This document shows positions 11,454-22,048 of a DNA stretch of 64,000 nt, piece after piece. Position 1 is the stretch's first letter; every line of letters starts with the position of its first letter. The DNA is from Stenogyne calaminthoides (taxonomy: Eukaryota > Streptophyta > Magnoliopsida > Lamiales > Lamiaceae): positions 29,931,698 through 29,995,697 of the forward strand of contig JBBCBC010000026.1 of assembly GCA_037126765.1 (NCBI GenBank), read 5' to 3'. The notes below the pieces were generated by a model. That model was given only the letters and a program-made list of their open reading frames with translations, searched no databases and had not been told where the DNA came from. Both the position numbers and the translations under genes were made by a program.

Positions 11454-12202
11454 TTATGAGCAGCATCCGTCGCCAGGTCTAGTTTTGGTGCAGCATGTTG
11501 GAAAACTAAAAACGTCCTTTTCCAAGCTTTCATCTGCATGCCGTTAAAACATTTTAAAAATTAATTAAAAAAGAAGTGAGATGAAATAAAGAATTAAAAT
11601 GAATTGATATATGTTGACATGTTTTAATGTAATGAGAGGGGATTTAAAAATCGAAATGGTCCCGTAACTTTGCACCTTTATTGAAAAAGTCTCGTATATA
11701 TCACATGTTTCAATTTAGTCCCGTATGTTTTCAATTTGTGCCGATTTAATCCCAAATCTTCGGAAATCGGTCAAACTACCCAAAGACGACGTCGTTTTAG
11801 GGGCATGTGATACACGCGCCCCTAATTTTGGTCGGGAATTTAGCATAAACGACGTCGTTTTTGGGTAGTTTGACCTTTCTCCGGCGATTTGGGACTAAAT
11901 CGGCACAAATTGAAAATATACCGGACTAAATTAAAACATGTAATATATACGAGACTTTTTCAATAAAGGTGCAAAGTTACGGGATCATTTCGATTTAAAT
12001 CCCCTTAAAACAAGATACCTTTTTCTTGATAAGTTATATAAATAATTTTTATAAGGTTTTTTAATTTGGGAGAGAATAATTGGATTTGGAATGAAATTAT
12101 GAGAAGATGAGACTTACGTGCATGATCTTGTGAAGCAGAGGAGGTAATTATGAAGACTATAAATATGATTAAGAGAAACAACAACCTCTTGTATGAAGTC
12201 AT
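11454..12202 (-). CDS. Small secreted cysteine-pair peptide, gene 2 (two exons)
   Basis: Predicted 54-residue secreted peptide. Exon 1 is 12202-12118 and exon 2 is 11533-11454, with donor GCAC|GTAAGTC, acceptor GGCATGCAG|ATGAAAGC and phase 1, as in gene 1. Exon 1 gives the signal peptide MTSYKRLLFLLIIFIVFIIT and then SSASQDHA. Exon 2 reads HESLEKDVFSFPT and the cysteine tail CCTKTRPGDGCCS. Compared with its duplicate exon at 20345-20463 it lacks 13 codons that include the GYRRLGEG block, yet the frame is kept. The 584-bp intron contains a MITE. Both exons are open and the splice sites look good, so it may be expressed. The shortened mature part, or decay not yet visible, may limit its function. 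Confidence 0.62.
11637..12004. mobile_element. MITE with ~140-bp inverted repeats inside the gene 2 intron
   Basis: The ends GGGGATTTAAAAATCGAAATG and CATTTCGATTTAAATCCCC are inverted. The inversion continues for well over 100 bp (GGTCCCGTAACTTTGCACC on the left, GGTGCAAAGTTACGGGATC on the right) up to a centre containing AAACGACGTCGTTTT on both arms. Long inverted repeats with a short centre suggest a Mutator-type MITE. I could not fix a target duplication. The left half recurs at 20575-20786. Confidence 0.65.
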
Positions 12203-12261
12203 TATGCTAATTAACTGATGATAAGAATGAACTATGTATTCTTGTCCCAGTTTTATAACAC

Positions 12262-12271
12262 ATATATATAT
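12262..12271 (-). promoter_or_regulatory. Candidate TATA box of peptide gene 2
   Basis: The - strand reads AATATATATATGTG 60-70 bp upstream of the ATG at 12202. The region is generally AT-rich, so this is weaker evidence than for gene 1. Confidence 0.35.
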
Positions 12272-13826
12272 TCAGCTTTGGAGAATTTTTTTATTTTTTT
12301 ATTACGGGATACAAGTTGAGATCCAAGACTTTTAAGTAGAACCAAAACCAATTTGTCTTTTTCTATGAATATATATATAGTTTAATTATGCCACGTATAA
12401 TATTTATCCAACTTCATTAATTCTCAGGATTTCCGACGACATGTTAGAGAACGTAATATGTTGTAACATGAAACAATTTATGAATGGCATGTTTTAATAC
12501 TACTATTTGGATTATTAGGAAATAATAATCAAAATTTTCTAATTTCATTAATTAATTGTGAATTTTATAATTTCCAATATTTCGTTGAATCCATATTTGA
12601 ACTATTTTTAAAACTCAAAATACTTCCCCCGGTAGTCCATAGTCCAAGGGGAGACGATGATTTCAAAGTCTTTGCGTGTGAGCCCACTTTTAATTTCTTC
12701 CTCATCACCTAATCCCGCTACAATTCAAATTAAACCTTTTCACAACGAAACAGTCAAACCTTTTCATAATAATTGGGACGGAGGGAGTATAATATAAGTT
12801 ACACCTTTCACTTTTATGAGTAATACACTTTATAGTAAAAAGTCACACACTTTACAGTAAAAAGTCACACTCTTTAGTAATATAAGTCACACTCCTTAAT
12901 CAGTTTCACCGTAAAACTTGTTCACACTATACTTTATCTTCTTTAAATTAATAATTATATATGAGACAGTGTAATATCAGACGTGTATTGAGGCATATTT
13001 TAGTAATAATCTTGCTCGTTAATTACTTAATTTATCCACTTAATGGCTAGCTATAATTTTTTTTAACTAACTGGTCAATTTTGAATTAACCTCACAAGAA
13101 AATATCTCATACATTGTTTTTTTATGGTAGTTTTCTAAGGCTCCAAGTTTGTGCGTTATATTGTTTGAATATTTGTACAAGGTTCCGAGCTAGATAGCGT
13201 GTGTGTATATGTGTGTGTGAAACTGCTTATATTAATAACGTTAATTTTCTCTATCTTTATCACTTTGCATGTTATAATTAACTTGGTTGCATGAATTTCA
13301 AAAAGTAACAACACAAATCACCAAATTTATTTCAAATTAATATTCTCAAATTTGAAGCTATTTGAATTATTTTCCAAACTCAAAATACTTGCGGCCAAAG
13401 ACCGTAGTCCAAAGTCAAAACGCAGAAATGGAAACATATAAATTTCAATGATTTTTGCGTGTGGGGCCACAATATTTAATTATCAATGTGTGTGATAGTA
13501 AATTTAGTAATACTCGTCAATTGAAAACAGTAACATATTTATGATCACACATATATGTTTATTTTAACCCAAAGTCTTCTATGAAGAAATTTCGTAGTAG
13601 GAAGCTGAGTTTATTAAACAATATCACACATTCATCCAATAATATTGATATAACATTCATTACATATTATCACCACTCTTATAAATAAATACCATAATAT
13701 TTTACACACACAAACATACAGTGTGCAGTATTCATTTATAAATATAATAGCATATTGCTAAATAAAAATTTCAAACCGATCAACAAATTCCACTGAAGAC
13801 TGACTATTAATTTAATAATTACATGT
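12272..13826. other. Intergenic, AT-rich
   Basis: No coding region was found. A Stowaway end (GGGACGGAGGGAGTA) lies near 12776-12790. The segment AATTATTTTCCAAACTCAAA...TAGTCCAAAGTC...GCGTGTGGGGCCACAAT near 13360-13480 is related to 10160-10260 and 19935-20040. It is therefore an older local duplicate of DNA that surrounds the peptide genes. Confidence 0.5.
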
Positions 13827-14008
13827 TGTGAGGAGATTTGAAAATCACTGTTGAATTGGTGGAGAATTCTACTATTAATAATAAATTGTGTACACGTTTA
13901 CAACAACTTACCCAATATACGGGTGATATACATGGGAATAATAAATGAATGTTAAATACAAAAGATACACGGTCAAACCATATATTGATTAATCTTTATT
14001 TCTATTAC
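13827..14008 (-). repeat. 3' LTR of copia B copy 2
   Basis: It matches 16489-16665 over nearly all its length (shared GAATTCTACTATTAATAATA and ATACACGGTCAAACCATAT). On the - strand it follows the RNase H end and a GGGGG-containing purine tract. The exact start is uncertain because similarity to the other LTR fades over about 15 bp. Confidence 0.7.
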
Positions 14009-16488
14009 CCCCGTCAAGCGCTGCGTGGGGTGAAGACAGACACAAAGCTTGGAACGTGGAAATTCTAAAGCAGGTCGAGGAAGACCCTTTGTGAAGATAT
14101 CGGCAAGCTGTAAGTGGGAAGGGACGAATCCAGTAGCTAGCTTGCCCGAAAAGACGAGCTCATGAACGAAGTGATAGTCCAGATCAATGTGTTTGACTCG
14201 TTTGTGAGCTACGGGATTTTGACTTAAGAAGAGAGCACTTTTGTTGTCACACAGAAGAGTAGGCCGGGATGACAGGTTGACTCGGAGCTCACGAAGAAGA
14301 TTCATTACCCAAATGAGTTCAGAAGTTGCAATAGCCATGGCTCGATATTCTGACTCACAGCTTGAACGAGCCACTGTAGGCTGTTTCTTGGCACTCCAAG
14401 AGACCAGATAAAGATTACCCCCAATAAAGATGGAATATCCGTAGGTGGAACGACGTGTCTTAGTGCAACGCGCCCAATCAGCATCGGAATACCCCAAATT
14501 TGACAAGTCAGAGCGTTTGGTGAACGAGAGACCAAAGTGTAGGGTCCCTTTAACATAACGAAGAATACGCTTCACTGCTAGAAAATGGTAATCTGAAGGT
14601 GAGTGAAGAAATCCCAGCTAACCGAAATGATCAAGAAGAGAGGTCGACGACGAGTGATTGTCAAGTACCGAAGAGCCCCAACAAGAGACCTGTATAATGT
14701 GGGATCACGGAAAGGAGTACCATCACTAGCAAAGGATTTCCCTGCTGCTAGCGGAGTGGAAACGGGCTTTGCATCCAACAACTCAGCTCTCTCAAGAATG
14801 TCATGAGCATATTTAGCTTGCCAAACGAACAGGCCATCAGGTGTGTAAGAGACCTCAATCCCAAGGAAATAGTTAAGGCGCCCAAGATCCTTAATGGCAA
14901 ACTCACGGTGTGTACGAGAAATGAAATTTTGCAATAAAGAATCATCGTTACCCGTAATAAAGATGTCATCCACGTAGAGTAACAAAAAGATAACGGAGGT
15001 ACCTCGATGAAGATGGAACAAGGAGGAATCACATCGGCTCTGGAGAAAGCCAAGAGTAGTGAGATATGAGTTGAATTGCTGAAACCAGACAAGAGGCGCC
15101 TGACGAAGACCATATAGGGTTTTCTTCAAACGACACACGTGATCAGGAAATCGAGGGTCGACGTAGCCTGGGGGCTGAGCCATGAATACCGGCTTGTCAA
15201 GAACACCATTAAGAAAGGCGTTTTTGACATCAAGCTGATGAAGCGGCCAACTGTAGTGGACCGAGAGAGCAAGAATAATGCGGTCAGATGCAGCTTTGAC
15301 AACCGGACTAAAGGTGTGGTGAAAGTCAGTACCAGGAATCTAAGTGAAACCCTGAGCTACTAGACGGGCTTTGTGGCGCTCAACTGATCCATCGGCATGA
15401 AACTTTGTACGGAACACCCATTTCGAACCAACTATATTTGTACCAGGGGGCGTGGTACCAAATCCCAAGTCTGATTCGGACGAAGAGCATCAATTTCCTC
15501 CTGCATAGCGGCAAGCCACTCCGGATGTTTAGCAGCACTTTTAAAACCACGAGGCTCAGACGTGGCAACGAGAGCGGATAAGAGAGATGTAGAGACCAAG
15601 TCGAGCGGGTAACGAGGCTTGAAGACACCCGCCCTAGCCCGTGTAATCATGGGGTGGTGTGGCTGGTCGGGCTGTGCCGCAGTTGGAGCGATAGGTGGCG
15701 CCCCAGTTGGCTGAGGCTCGGCATGATGAGGAGCGAGCGGTGGCTCGGCAAGAGCAGGCTGGATACCGACTGGAGGCGGACCTGCTGGGGCAGTAGGAGG
15801 AGCAGGGAGCTACCCCTCGGTCGGGTCATGCAAGATAGGGGCCGAGGGGGATAGGGCTGCACGAGGAGGTACAGTGGGCGTGGGAGTGATGCTGGGGGCA
15901 ACGGGCTTGGAGCACGAGATGCCCACTGCATCTAGAAAAGTTGTGATGTCCAAATCGGAGAGTGAACTCGAAGCCGAATTTTGAGAAAAAGGGAAGTATT
16001 GCTCATCAAATTGAGCATGTCGTGTAGTGAAGATCCAGGATGAGGACATATCAAGACAACGAAATCCCTTGTAAATACTGCTGTAACCCAAAACGATACA
16101 CGGTCGACTACGAGGCTCCAGTTTATTTGCTGCATAATCCCAAAGATACTGAAATAGACGACACCCAAACGGCTTGAAATTACCATAATTAGGAACATAA
16201 CCAAACAACAACTGAAAGGGTGACGAAGCATTCAAAACAGCTGTTGCAAAAGCATCAAACCAGAGAGCAGCAGGTGCATGAGCATGAAACAACATAGACA
16301 GACCAGTTTCAGAGATATGACGATGCTTGAGTTCATCTCGACCATTTTGCTGTGGAGTATATGGACAAGATAAACGATGCAGTATACCATGCAGATTCAT
16401 GAAATCACGAACTTTAGCATTTACAAACTCAGTTCCCCCATCACTTTGAAAAACCTTAATTTTTCGATCAAATTGGGTGCAAACAAAC

Positions 16489-16665
16489 GTGAAAATCACC
16501 GTTGAATTGGTGATTGGAGAATTCTACTATTAATAATAAATTGTGTACATGTTTATAACAACTTACCCAATATACGAGTGATATACATGGGAAATAATAA
16601 ATGAATATTAAATACAAAAGATACACGGTCAAACCATATCTTGATTAATCTTTAGCTTTATTACA
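16489..16665 (-). repeat. 5' LTR of copia B copy 2, fused to integrase
   Basis: It has the same LTR-integrase junction as in copy 1 (ACAAACGTGAAAATCACC), showing that both copies descend from one deleted element by duplication rather than by separate insertion. Confidence 0.7.
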
Positions 16666-16731
16666 TGCAAAGAAAGGTCAAAGAACACTAGTTAATTAAT
16701 AATATGAGACGATCGATATTAAAATACAACA

Positions 16732-16871
16732 TCAAAACTGAGAAGGGCTGCAGCATACTAAATCTGGCCTTTCTATGGTGCAGCACTGATAACCCTCGCC
16801 TAAACGGCGATAACCAAAACTACGACCACCACCACTGCCACCACGCTTTCCGCCCTTTGCTAAATTTCCAT
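16732..16871 (-). pseudogene. Peptide gene 1 duplicate: exon 2 only
   Basis: Exon 2 is nearly identical to that of gene 1 (GKRGGSGGGRSFGYRRLGEG, tail CCTIERPDLVCC, stop at 16734-16732). There is one visible replacement in the tail (TIE for TKE). Exon 1, intron and promoter are gone. The sequence upstream is a half Tourist element normally found about 2.1 kb away. By chance the junction keeps an AG directly before the exon (CTTTCAG|ATGG). No start codon or signal peptide is available, so it is a duplicated remnant. Confidence 0.75.
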
Positions 16872-17324
16872 CTGAAAGCTGTTTTAAGTGTTTCAAAACA
16901 CACCTTGAAAGGATGAAACCATAAAGTGAGATGGGGCTCGGCGCATAAGATGTAGGGTTGGGCTTTTGTGGGGTGGATGGGATTGGGCTGTATTATAACA
17001 AAATAGTGGTTGAGAATATATAATTGGGCTGGAGGTTTATACGAGTTGAATAGTAAATTGTATTGGGTCATACCAAAGGATGGCCCAAGAAATTACCAAT
17101 ATAAGGCGGGAAAGAGGCTGGGCTTATGAGCTGAATTTGGTGGGCCGAAAGGAATAGGCAGGGATGTATACTAGGTTTTTAAAAGCGGAAGCGACTGGAT
17201 GTTGACTCGGACAATCATTGTGCTTTCAATTGAACCGGGTTCAATCGGATCTGATCGTTATTCAAGTAATTGAGCTGGATAATATCATAATTACATAATA
17301 TAATATATATATATATATCTTTTA

Positions 17325-18030
17325 TATATTTTTTTTAAAAGTAAAAGTTCTTTTATTCAAGAATGAATGAGAACATATGAAATCACTGTACAGTGATGTA
17401 TAATTTTACAAGAGCCATTAACTCTCGAATATTTTTCTAAGATTTTCTAACAAATTAGAGAAATAGTAATTACAAAAAGAAGTGTATTTCATCGAGCACC
17501 AACTCCATAATCTGCTCTTAATTTCATCTATGGCTTTCTCCAAATCAAAGCATTTTTCATCAAATATCACTTTATTTCTCCCTTTCCAAATTATCCAGAC
17601 AATGGAAATCCACAAGCTCGTAGCAAAAGTATTACCTTTCCCACAAGAATGACAGAGTGAGACAAGAAGTGGCATGAAATCTGAATATTGACCAGCCTCC
17701 AAGACACCTAACCAGTTATAGCAAGCATACCAGATTTTAGATGATATGTTTCACTCGAGGAAAAGATGAACAACAATTTCCGGCTTTAGGTTGCAAAACG
17801 AGCAATTTGTGTTGCAGTTTTGAGGAAGAATGTTGCGCTTCATGAGGTTCACTCGAGTATGTAGTCTGTCTTGAATGAGTCGTCAAGCCATCGCCAAGAT
17901 TTTGAGTTGAGAAATCTTGCTACAAATTCGACCAAGGATTGAGCTAGCAATTGAATCCCTAATCATCGTAGGCATTGGAGCACTCAATATTTCATATGCC
18001 TTCTTCTACATTTTTTAAATAATAGCACAT
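17325..18030 (-). pseudogene. LINE 3' relic, copy 2
   Basis: Duplicate of the relic at 8725-9390, slightly better preserved at the C-terminus (IVWIIWKGRNKVIFDEKCFD, then IKSRLWSWCSMKYTSF). The W-x-W end is typical of plant LINE ORF2. The same stop replaces the zinc-binding Cys, so the inactivation predates the duplication. Confidence 0.7.
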
Positions 18031-18236
18031 TAAATTTAGAGAAAGTCTTGTGTGAAATATTGCACACTAGTGTTATGTGCAATACAACATAAATAAGGTA
18101 AAAATTGCTTAAAATTCATTTGGTCCAGGCGGGTCTGGATGGCGGGCGGCCGGCGGGCGGGTGAGCGCGCGTTGGTTCAGGGTTGGCGCGGACGCATATG
18201 TATTTATAGAAGGATATTTTTATCAAATATGTATTG

Positions 18237-18289
18237 TAGCGTAGTGGTTCAGGTTTGTTGCTAATAAATTTGGTTGCAGGTTCGATTCC
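18237..18289 (+). promoter_or_regulatory. tRNA-type Pol III promoter (A and B boxes) of a SINE-like sequence
   Basis: TAGCGTAGTGG (18237-18247) fits the A-box consensus TRGYNNARYGG. GGTTCGATTCC (18279-18289) fits the B-box consensus GGTTCGANTCC. The spacing is close to that of tRNA-derived SINEs. A run of about 20 T follows at once. No complete tRNA cloverleaf is apparent, so this looks like a SINE head rather than a tRNA gene. Confidence 0.55.
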
Positions 18290-18310
18290 TTTTTTTTTTT
18301 TTTTTTTTCT

Positions 18311-19033
18311 CAAATTTTTGTGTGTTACTACATCTATGTATAAGTGCTACTACATTATTATATTACGTGTTACCACATGAACAAAATCAGTAAAAGCGCG
18401 AAAAGATATCACAGTCCAGAATTACAGATTTAAAGAACAATTTGATGTGTTACTACATGAACAAAAAGAGTGTTACCATATGAGAAAAAGAGTGTTACTA
18501 CATTAACAACATAATTTTTTTTATTTTTTTTTTCAAATTTTTGTGTGTTACTACATCTATGTATAAGTGTTACTACATTATTATATTACGTGTTACCACA
18601 TGAACAAAATCAGTACAAGCGCGAAAAGAAATCACAGTCCAGAATTACAGATTTAAAGAACAATTTGATGTATTACTACATGAACAAAAAGAGTGTTACC
18701 ATATGAGAAAAAGAGTGTTACTACATGAACTAAAATCAGTACAAACGCAAAAAATATCTTAGTCCAAAATTACAGATTTTTTATTTTTTTTTCTCAAATT
18801 TTTGTGTGTTACTACATCTATGTATAAGTGTTACTACATTATTATATTACGTGTTACCACATGAACAAAATCAGTACAAGCGCGAAAAGAAATCACAGTC
18901 CAGAATTACAGATTTAAAGAACAATTTGATGTGTTACTACATGAACAAAAAGAGTGTTACCATATGAGAAAAAGAGTGTTACTACATGAACAAAAACCAG
19001 TACAAACGCGAAAAAAATCTTCAGTCCAAAATT
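18311..19033. repeat. Three-unit tandem repeat, ~220-260 bp per unit
   Basis: Units start near 18311, 18534 and 18795, each with CAAATTTTTGTGTGTTACTA, and continue through GCGCGAAAAGA and CAGTCCAGAATTACAGATTT. Each unit also contains shorter repeats of GTGTTACTACATGAACAAAA. T-rich runs separate the units. The array sits only in copy 2 of the segmental duplication; copy 1 has a short GC-rich stretch instead (9478-9530). Confidence 0.8.
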
Positions 19034-19504
19034 ACAGATTCTGAGCAATGTGAAAAAAAAGTGCAGAAGGATCTGAATTTCATCACACACTTTGTGTTGA
19101 GGGGTAATCCAAACATCACACACATATTCTCTCTTCTTCTCGTAGAATCCACATCGAAATTCAAATTGAATGACCTGGTTTCATCCAATAATCGGAGCTA
19201 AAAAAGAAAATTAGGGCACAAACGAGGAAGAAGAAAGCCCATGAAATTCGCCAGAAGAGAAGAGGAAAAAAGAAAATCGACCAAGGCGTCATTTTCTTGT
19301 GAAAAAAAAGATGAAGAAGCCCATTGACCCACCAACAATCTGCCCTAAAATCCATTTCCCTGACCGCGAGAAAAAAAGACCCAATTGCACATATCACTTG
19401 TATGCAATATTGCATACAAGTTTTTGTCTTAAATTTAATTTTTCAAGATAATTCCTCAAAATTTAAAAATAGCCCTTAAAATTACAAGATGAACCCTTTA
19501 ATAA

Positions 19505-19623
19505 GGGCGTTGTTTTGAAACACTTAAAACAGCTTCCAGAAGCACTTATTTTCAAAGCTCCCTCTCACAGCTTTTGAAAATAAGTGCTTCTGAAAGTTGT
19601 TTTAAGTGTTTCAAAACACACCA
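19505..19623. mobile_element. Tourist-like fold-back MITE, duplicate
   Basis: Counterpart of 9709-9827, with the same flanking TAA and inverted arms. One base at the right tip is changed (CACACCA instead of CACACCC). Confidence 0.7.
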
Positions 19624-20344
19624 TAAGTATTAAAACATTACATAATGGCCCTCAGTTTTTATTTTATTTCCAAATAATGTTAAAGTTGCGAGTCAACCTG
19701 TTCAATCGATCATCGTTTTTTGCTGTTTTTCCCGCTTTTGAATGTTTTGTAGACGATTCGAAAGTCGGTTCATTGTGCTTGTCGAGTAGCGGTTTGATCG
19801 GTCCGATCAACCATTCCAACCCGCTTTTTAAAACATAAGAGGTATTGCATCTATATCTATTTATATATAGTACCAAAAATCGACCTAAATTTAAAAATTA
19901 TTAAATTATTCGACAAACAATATTACGCCATAAATCGTATATAGTCCAAAGTCCATGCGTTGAAATGGAGGAGATACGAATATATTCATTTCAATTTCAA
20001 TGCTATTGCGTGTGGGGCCACAATATCTCCCCATTGCACTAATATTCAGTGTCGTACATATTTAATACTTGCAAAGAAAATCAAAAAAATCTTTTTATTA
20101 CTTGTTATCCGATTCCAAGATTAATCGATTAATTTGGGGGATTTTTAATAGTTCACTAGCAAAGGTTTAATATTGAAGTTGTGCATGAACTGAGTCATCT
20201 AAAAAATTAAAAACGCTCACTTTGGAATTTCGAACTAGGAATGAGCATACTTCTATAAAATTCAAGCCTACACCATTAGTTTAGTCCAGCATTTGTGGTT
20301 AAAGAAGGTGAAAGAATATTAAAATACAATTTTAAAAGTAAGTA

Positions 20345-20463
20345 TTATGAGCAGCATCCGCGGCCAGGTCTAGTTTTGGTGCAGCATCGTGGACCAACTA
20401 GGCCAATTCCCTCGCCCAAACGACGATAACCAAAACTACCAACGTCCTTTTCCAAGCTTTCAT
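20345..20463 (-). pseudogene. Peptide gene 2 duplicate: exon 2 only, GYRRLGEG block retained
   Basis: An open second exon of 38 codons preceded by the acceptor CGCATGCAG|ATGAAAGC. It reads ESLEKDVGSFGYRRLGEG, then IGLVGPR and the tail CCTKTRPGRGCCS before the stop at 20347-20345. This is the longer ancestral form of the exon in gene 2. Upstream the intron continues into half of the intronic MITE and then breaks off at 20786 into unrelated DNA. Exon 1 is therefore missing, and I found no replacement signal-peptide exon nearby. Confidence 0.7.
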
Positions 20464-20574
20464 CTGCATGCGGTTAAAACATTTTAAAAATTAATTAAAA
20501 AAGAAGTGAGATGAAATAAAGAATTAAAATGAATTGATATATGTTGACATGTTGTAATGTAATGAGAGGGGATT

Positions 20575-20786
20575 TAAAAATCGAAATGGTCCCGTAACTT
20601 TGCACCTTTATTGAAAAAGTATCGTATATATCACATGTTTCAATTTAGTCCCGTATATTTTCAATTTGTGCCGATTTAGTCCCAAATCGTCGGAAATTGG
20701 TCAAACTATCCAAAAACGACGTCGTTTTAGGGGCATGTGATACACGCGCCCCTAATTTTGGTCGGGAATTTAGCATAAACGACGTC
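20575..20786. mobile_element. Left half of the gene 2 intron MITE
   Basis: It matches 11637-11850 and stops at ATAAACGACGTC, exactly in the central ACGACGTC motif of the complete element. It marks the right end of duplication copy 2. Confidence 0.65.
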
Positions 20787-21258
20787 AAATTCGAAATTCA
20801 AGTACTCAACTTGGCTCGATTAACAGCTCTATGAAATCCACATGCAGTACTCCCTCATATATCAACCACCATAAGTCCATATATATCAATGATCTTTCAT
20901 CATATCTTAATTATTCACTAAAATTATACGTTAAAGTAGTCTTAATAAATTAAGCTCAAGCAAAAGAAGTAGACACATGCAGTACTATAAGAATGGTTAC
21001 ATTAAGACTATAATTATAACTTAATTTACAACGGTTAATTTAGCGTCAATTAATTAATTATTATTTTTAAAGCAATAAAAATATACTATTTTATTAATTT
21101 ACTTGCAACATCATTAACTCAAATACAAATACTTATATCACATGACACAATTTTATTCCCATCAGGCTTATTAAGTCACTAACCTCCTGACGATTTGTTT
21201 ATATAATAAAAAAGAAAAGATGACTAGTAATTGATAAAAGAAAGCCACATTTTTAAGC

Positions 21259-21436
21259 ATGGCAATGCCATTCTCAATCATGATCATCCCCTTGAACTTG
21301 AACCTCAACAATCTCAATCTCTCCACCCCACCCACTTTTAATTACCGCCTCCTTATAGCACCAACTCCCATCCCTCACCAAATCCTTTTCTGCGGTATAA
21401 ACAAGCACTCTTTCGCACCCCAAACCCGGATTGATC
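21259..21436 (+). other. Possible first-exon fragment of an unknown gene
   Basis: An open stretch beginning MAMPFSIMIIPLNLNLNN is rich in Ser, Leu, Asn and Pro and low in acidic residues, like a transit peptide. The frame runs into a Stowaway element at about 21437, which supplies its stop. No downstream exon is recognisable. It could equally be chance, as the codon bias is weak. Confidence 0.2.
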
Positions 21437-21675
21437 CACGGGTCCGTCCCAGAAGACTTAGCACACTTACTTTTTGCTCGTGTTTTTGCGTGCGAGTTGT
21501 TTATTAGTATTTGAAATAATAAAATGACTTTTAAGGTGGGGTATGATAGTTTTTACCCTCCTCTGTCATACACATTGTTTAAAATTACTTTATCATTTCA
21601 AATAGTAATAAAAAACTCGCTCGTTAAAACACGAGCGGAATAGTAACTGTGCAAAGTGTTCCGGGACGGAGGGAG
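21437..21675. mobile_element. Stowaway-like MITE
   Basis: The left end GGTCCGTCCC and right end GGGACGGAGGGAG-TA are inverted. The arms share GCTCGTGTTTT and ATTTGAAAT-ATAAA in inverted order. It interrupts the open stretch to its left. Confidence 0.65.
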
Positions 21676-22048
21676 TATATTCTTGTGTTGACAAGTATGT
21701 TTGGAAATTGAGCATAAATACAAGGAAAATTCTTTCCATTAATTGGTTACCTTGTTTTGCAAGGTGGAATTTCATGGTCCAATTATTTCAGGAAACTTTC
21801 ATACAACTTTTTTTAATTTAGGGGTGTATCTCCTAGTGTAGAGGGGTGTATATAACCGGACCCATTGTATTATTTTATTGGGCCATACCAAAGATGGCCA
21901 AAACAAATTAAAAATATAAGGGGGAAAAGGTTGATCTCGTGAATTAAATGAAGTAGGCCGAAAGGAATAGGCATGGAAGTAGTAGACAGGGGCTTGGTTA
22001 TATACACTCCCAACTTTAGGAGACACACATATGTTCTCTATTATATTA

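Larger units (their letters stand above)
4043..11870. repeat. Segmental duplication, copy 1
   Basis: Collinear with 14766-20786 in direct orientation: copia B, peptide gene 1 exon 2, half Tourist MITE, LINE relic, Tourist MITE, peptide gene 2 exon 2, intronic MITE. Copy 1 alone has 6130-8240 (peptide exon 1 and promoter) and the LTR insertion 10440-11325. Its left end is cut by copia A. Confidence 0.85.
13827..16665 (-). mobile_element. Copia element B copy 2, internally deleted, both LTRs present
   Basis: The element lies on the - strand. Order from right: 5' LTR (16489-16665), integrase second half (15810-16499; QSDGGTEF, PYTPQQNGRDELKH, APAALWFDAFATAV, CRLFQYLWDYAANKLEPRSR), Pro/Ala-rich linker, reverse transcriptase start (15432-15650; AAMQEEIDALRPNQTWDLVP), catalytic part (14578-15183; LLLYVDDIFITGND), RNase H (13973-14575; SWSAKKQPTVARSSCESEYR, LLCDNKSALFLSQNP), 3' LTR (13827-14008). 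Gag, protease and the integrase N-terminus are missing, with integrase joined directly to the LTR. Reading frames are broken between integrase and reverse transcriptase and between reverse transcriptase and RNase H. A possible ACATG duplication flanks it (13821-13825, 16663-16667), but the LTR ends are too uncertain to rely on it. Confidence 0.88.
14766..20786. repeat. Segmental duplication, copy 2
   Basis: Direct duplicate of 4043-11870, about 10.7 kb downstream. It lacks the block with exon 1 of peptide gene 1, carries an extra 1.2 kb with a SINE-like head and tandem repeats (18116-19330), and ends in the middle of the intronic MITE. Confidence 0.85.

Noticed and set aside
16732..16916. Intact duplicate of peptide gene 1
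   Set aside because: Only exon 2 is present; no ATG, signal peptide, intron or promoter precedes it.
18311..19033. Repeat array as CRISPR
   Set aside because: Units are over 200 bp, adjacent and without unique spacers, in a plant nuclear context.
21259..21507. 82-codon open reading frame as a complete gene
   Set aside because: Its last third is Stowaway MITE sequence; only the part before 21437 could be a real exon fragment, and it was kept at low confidence.
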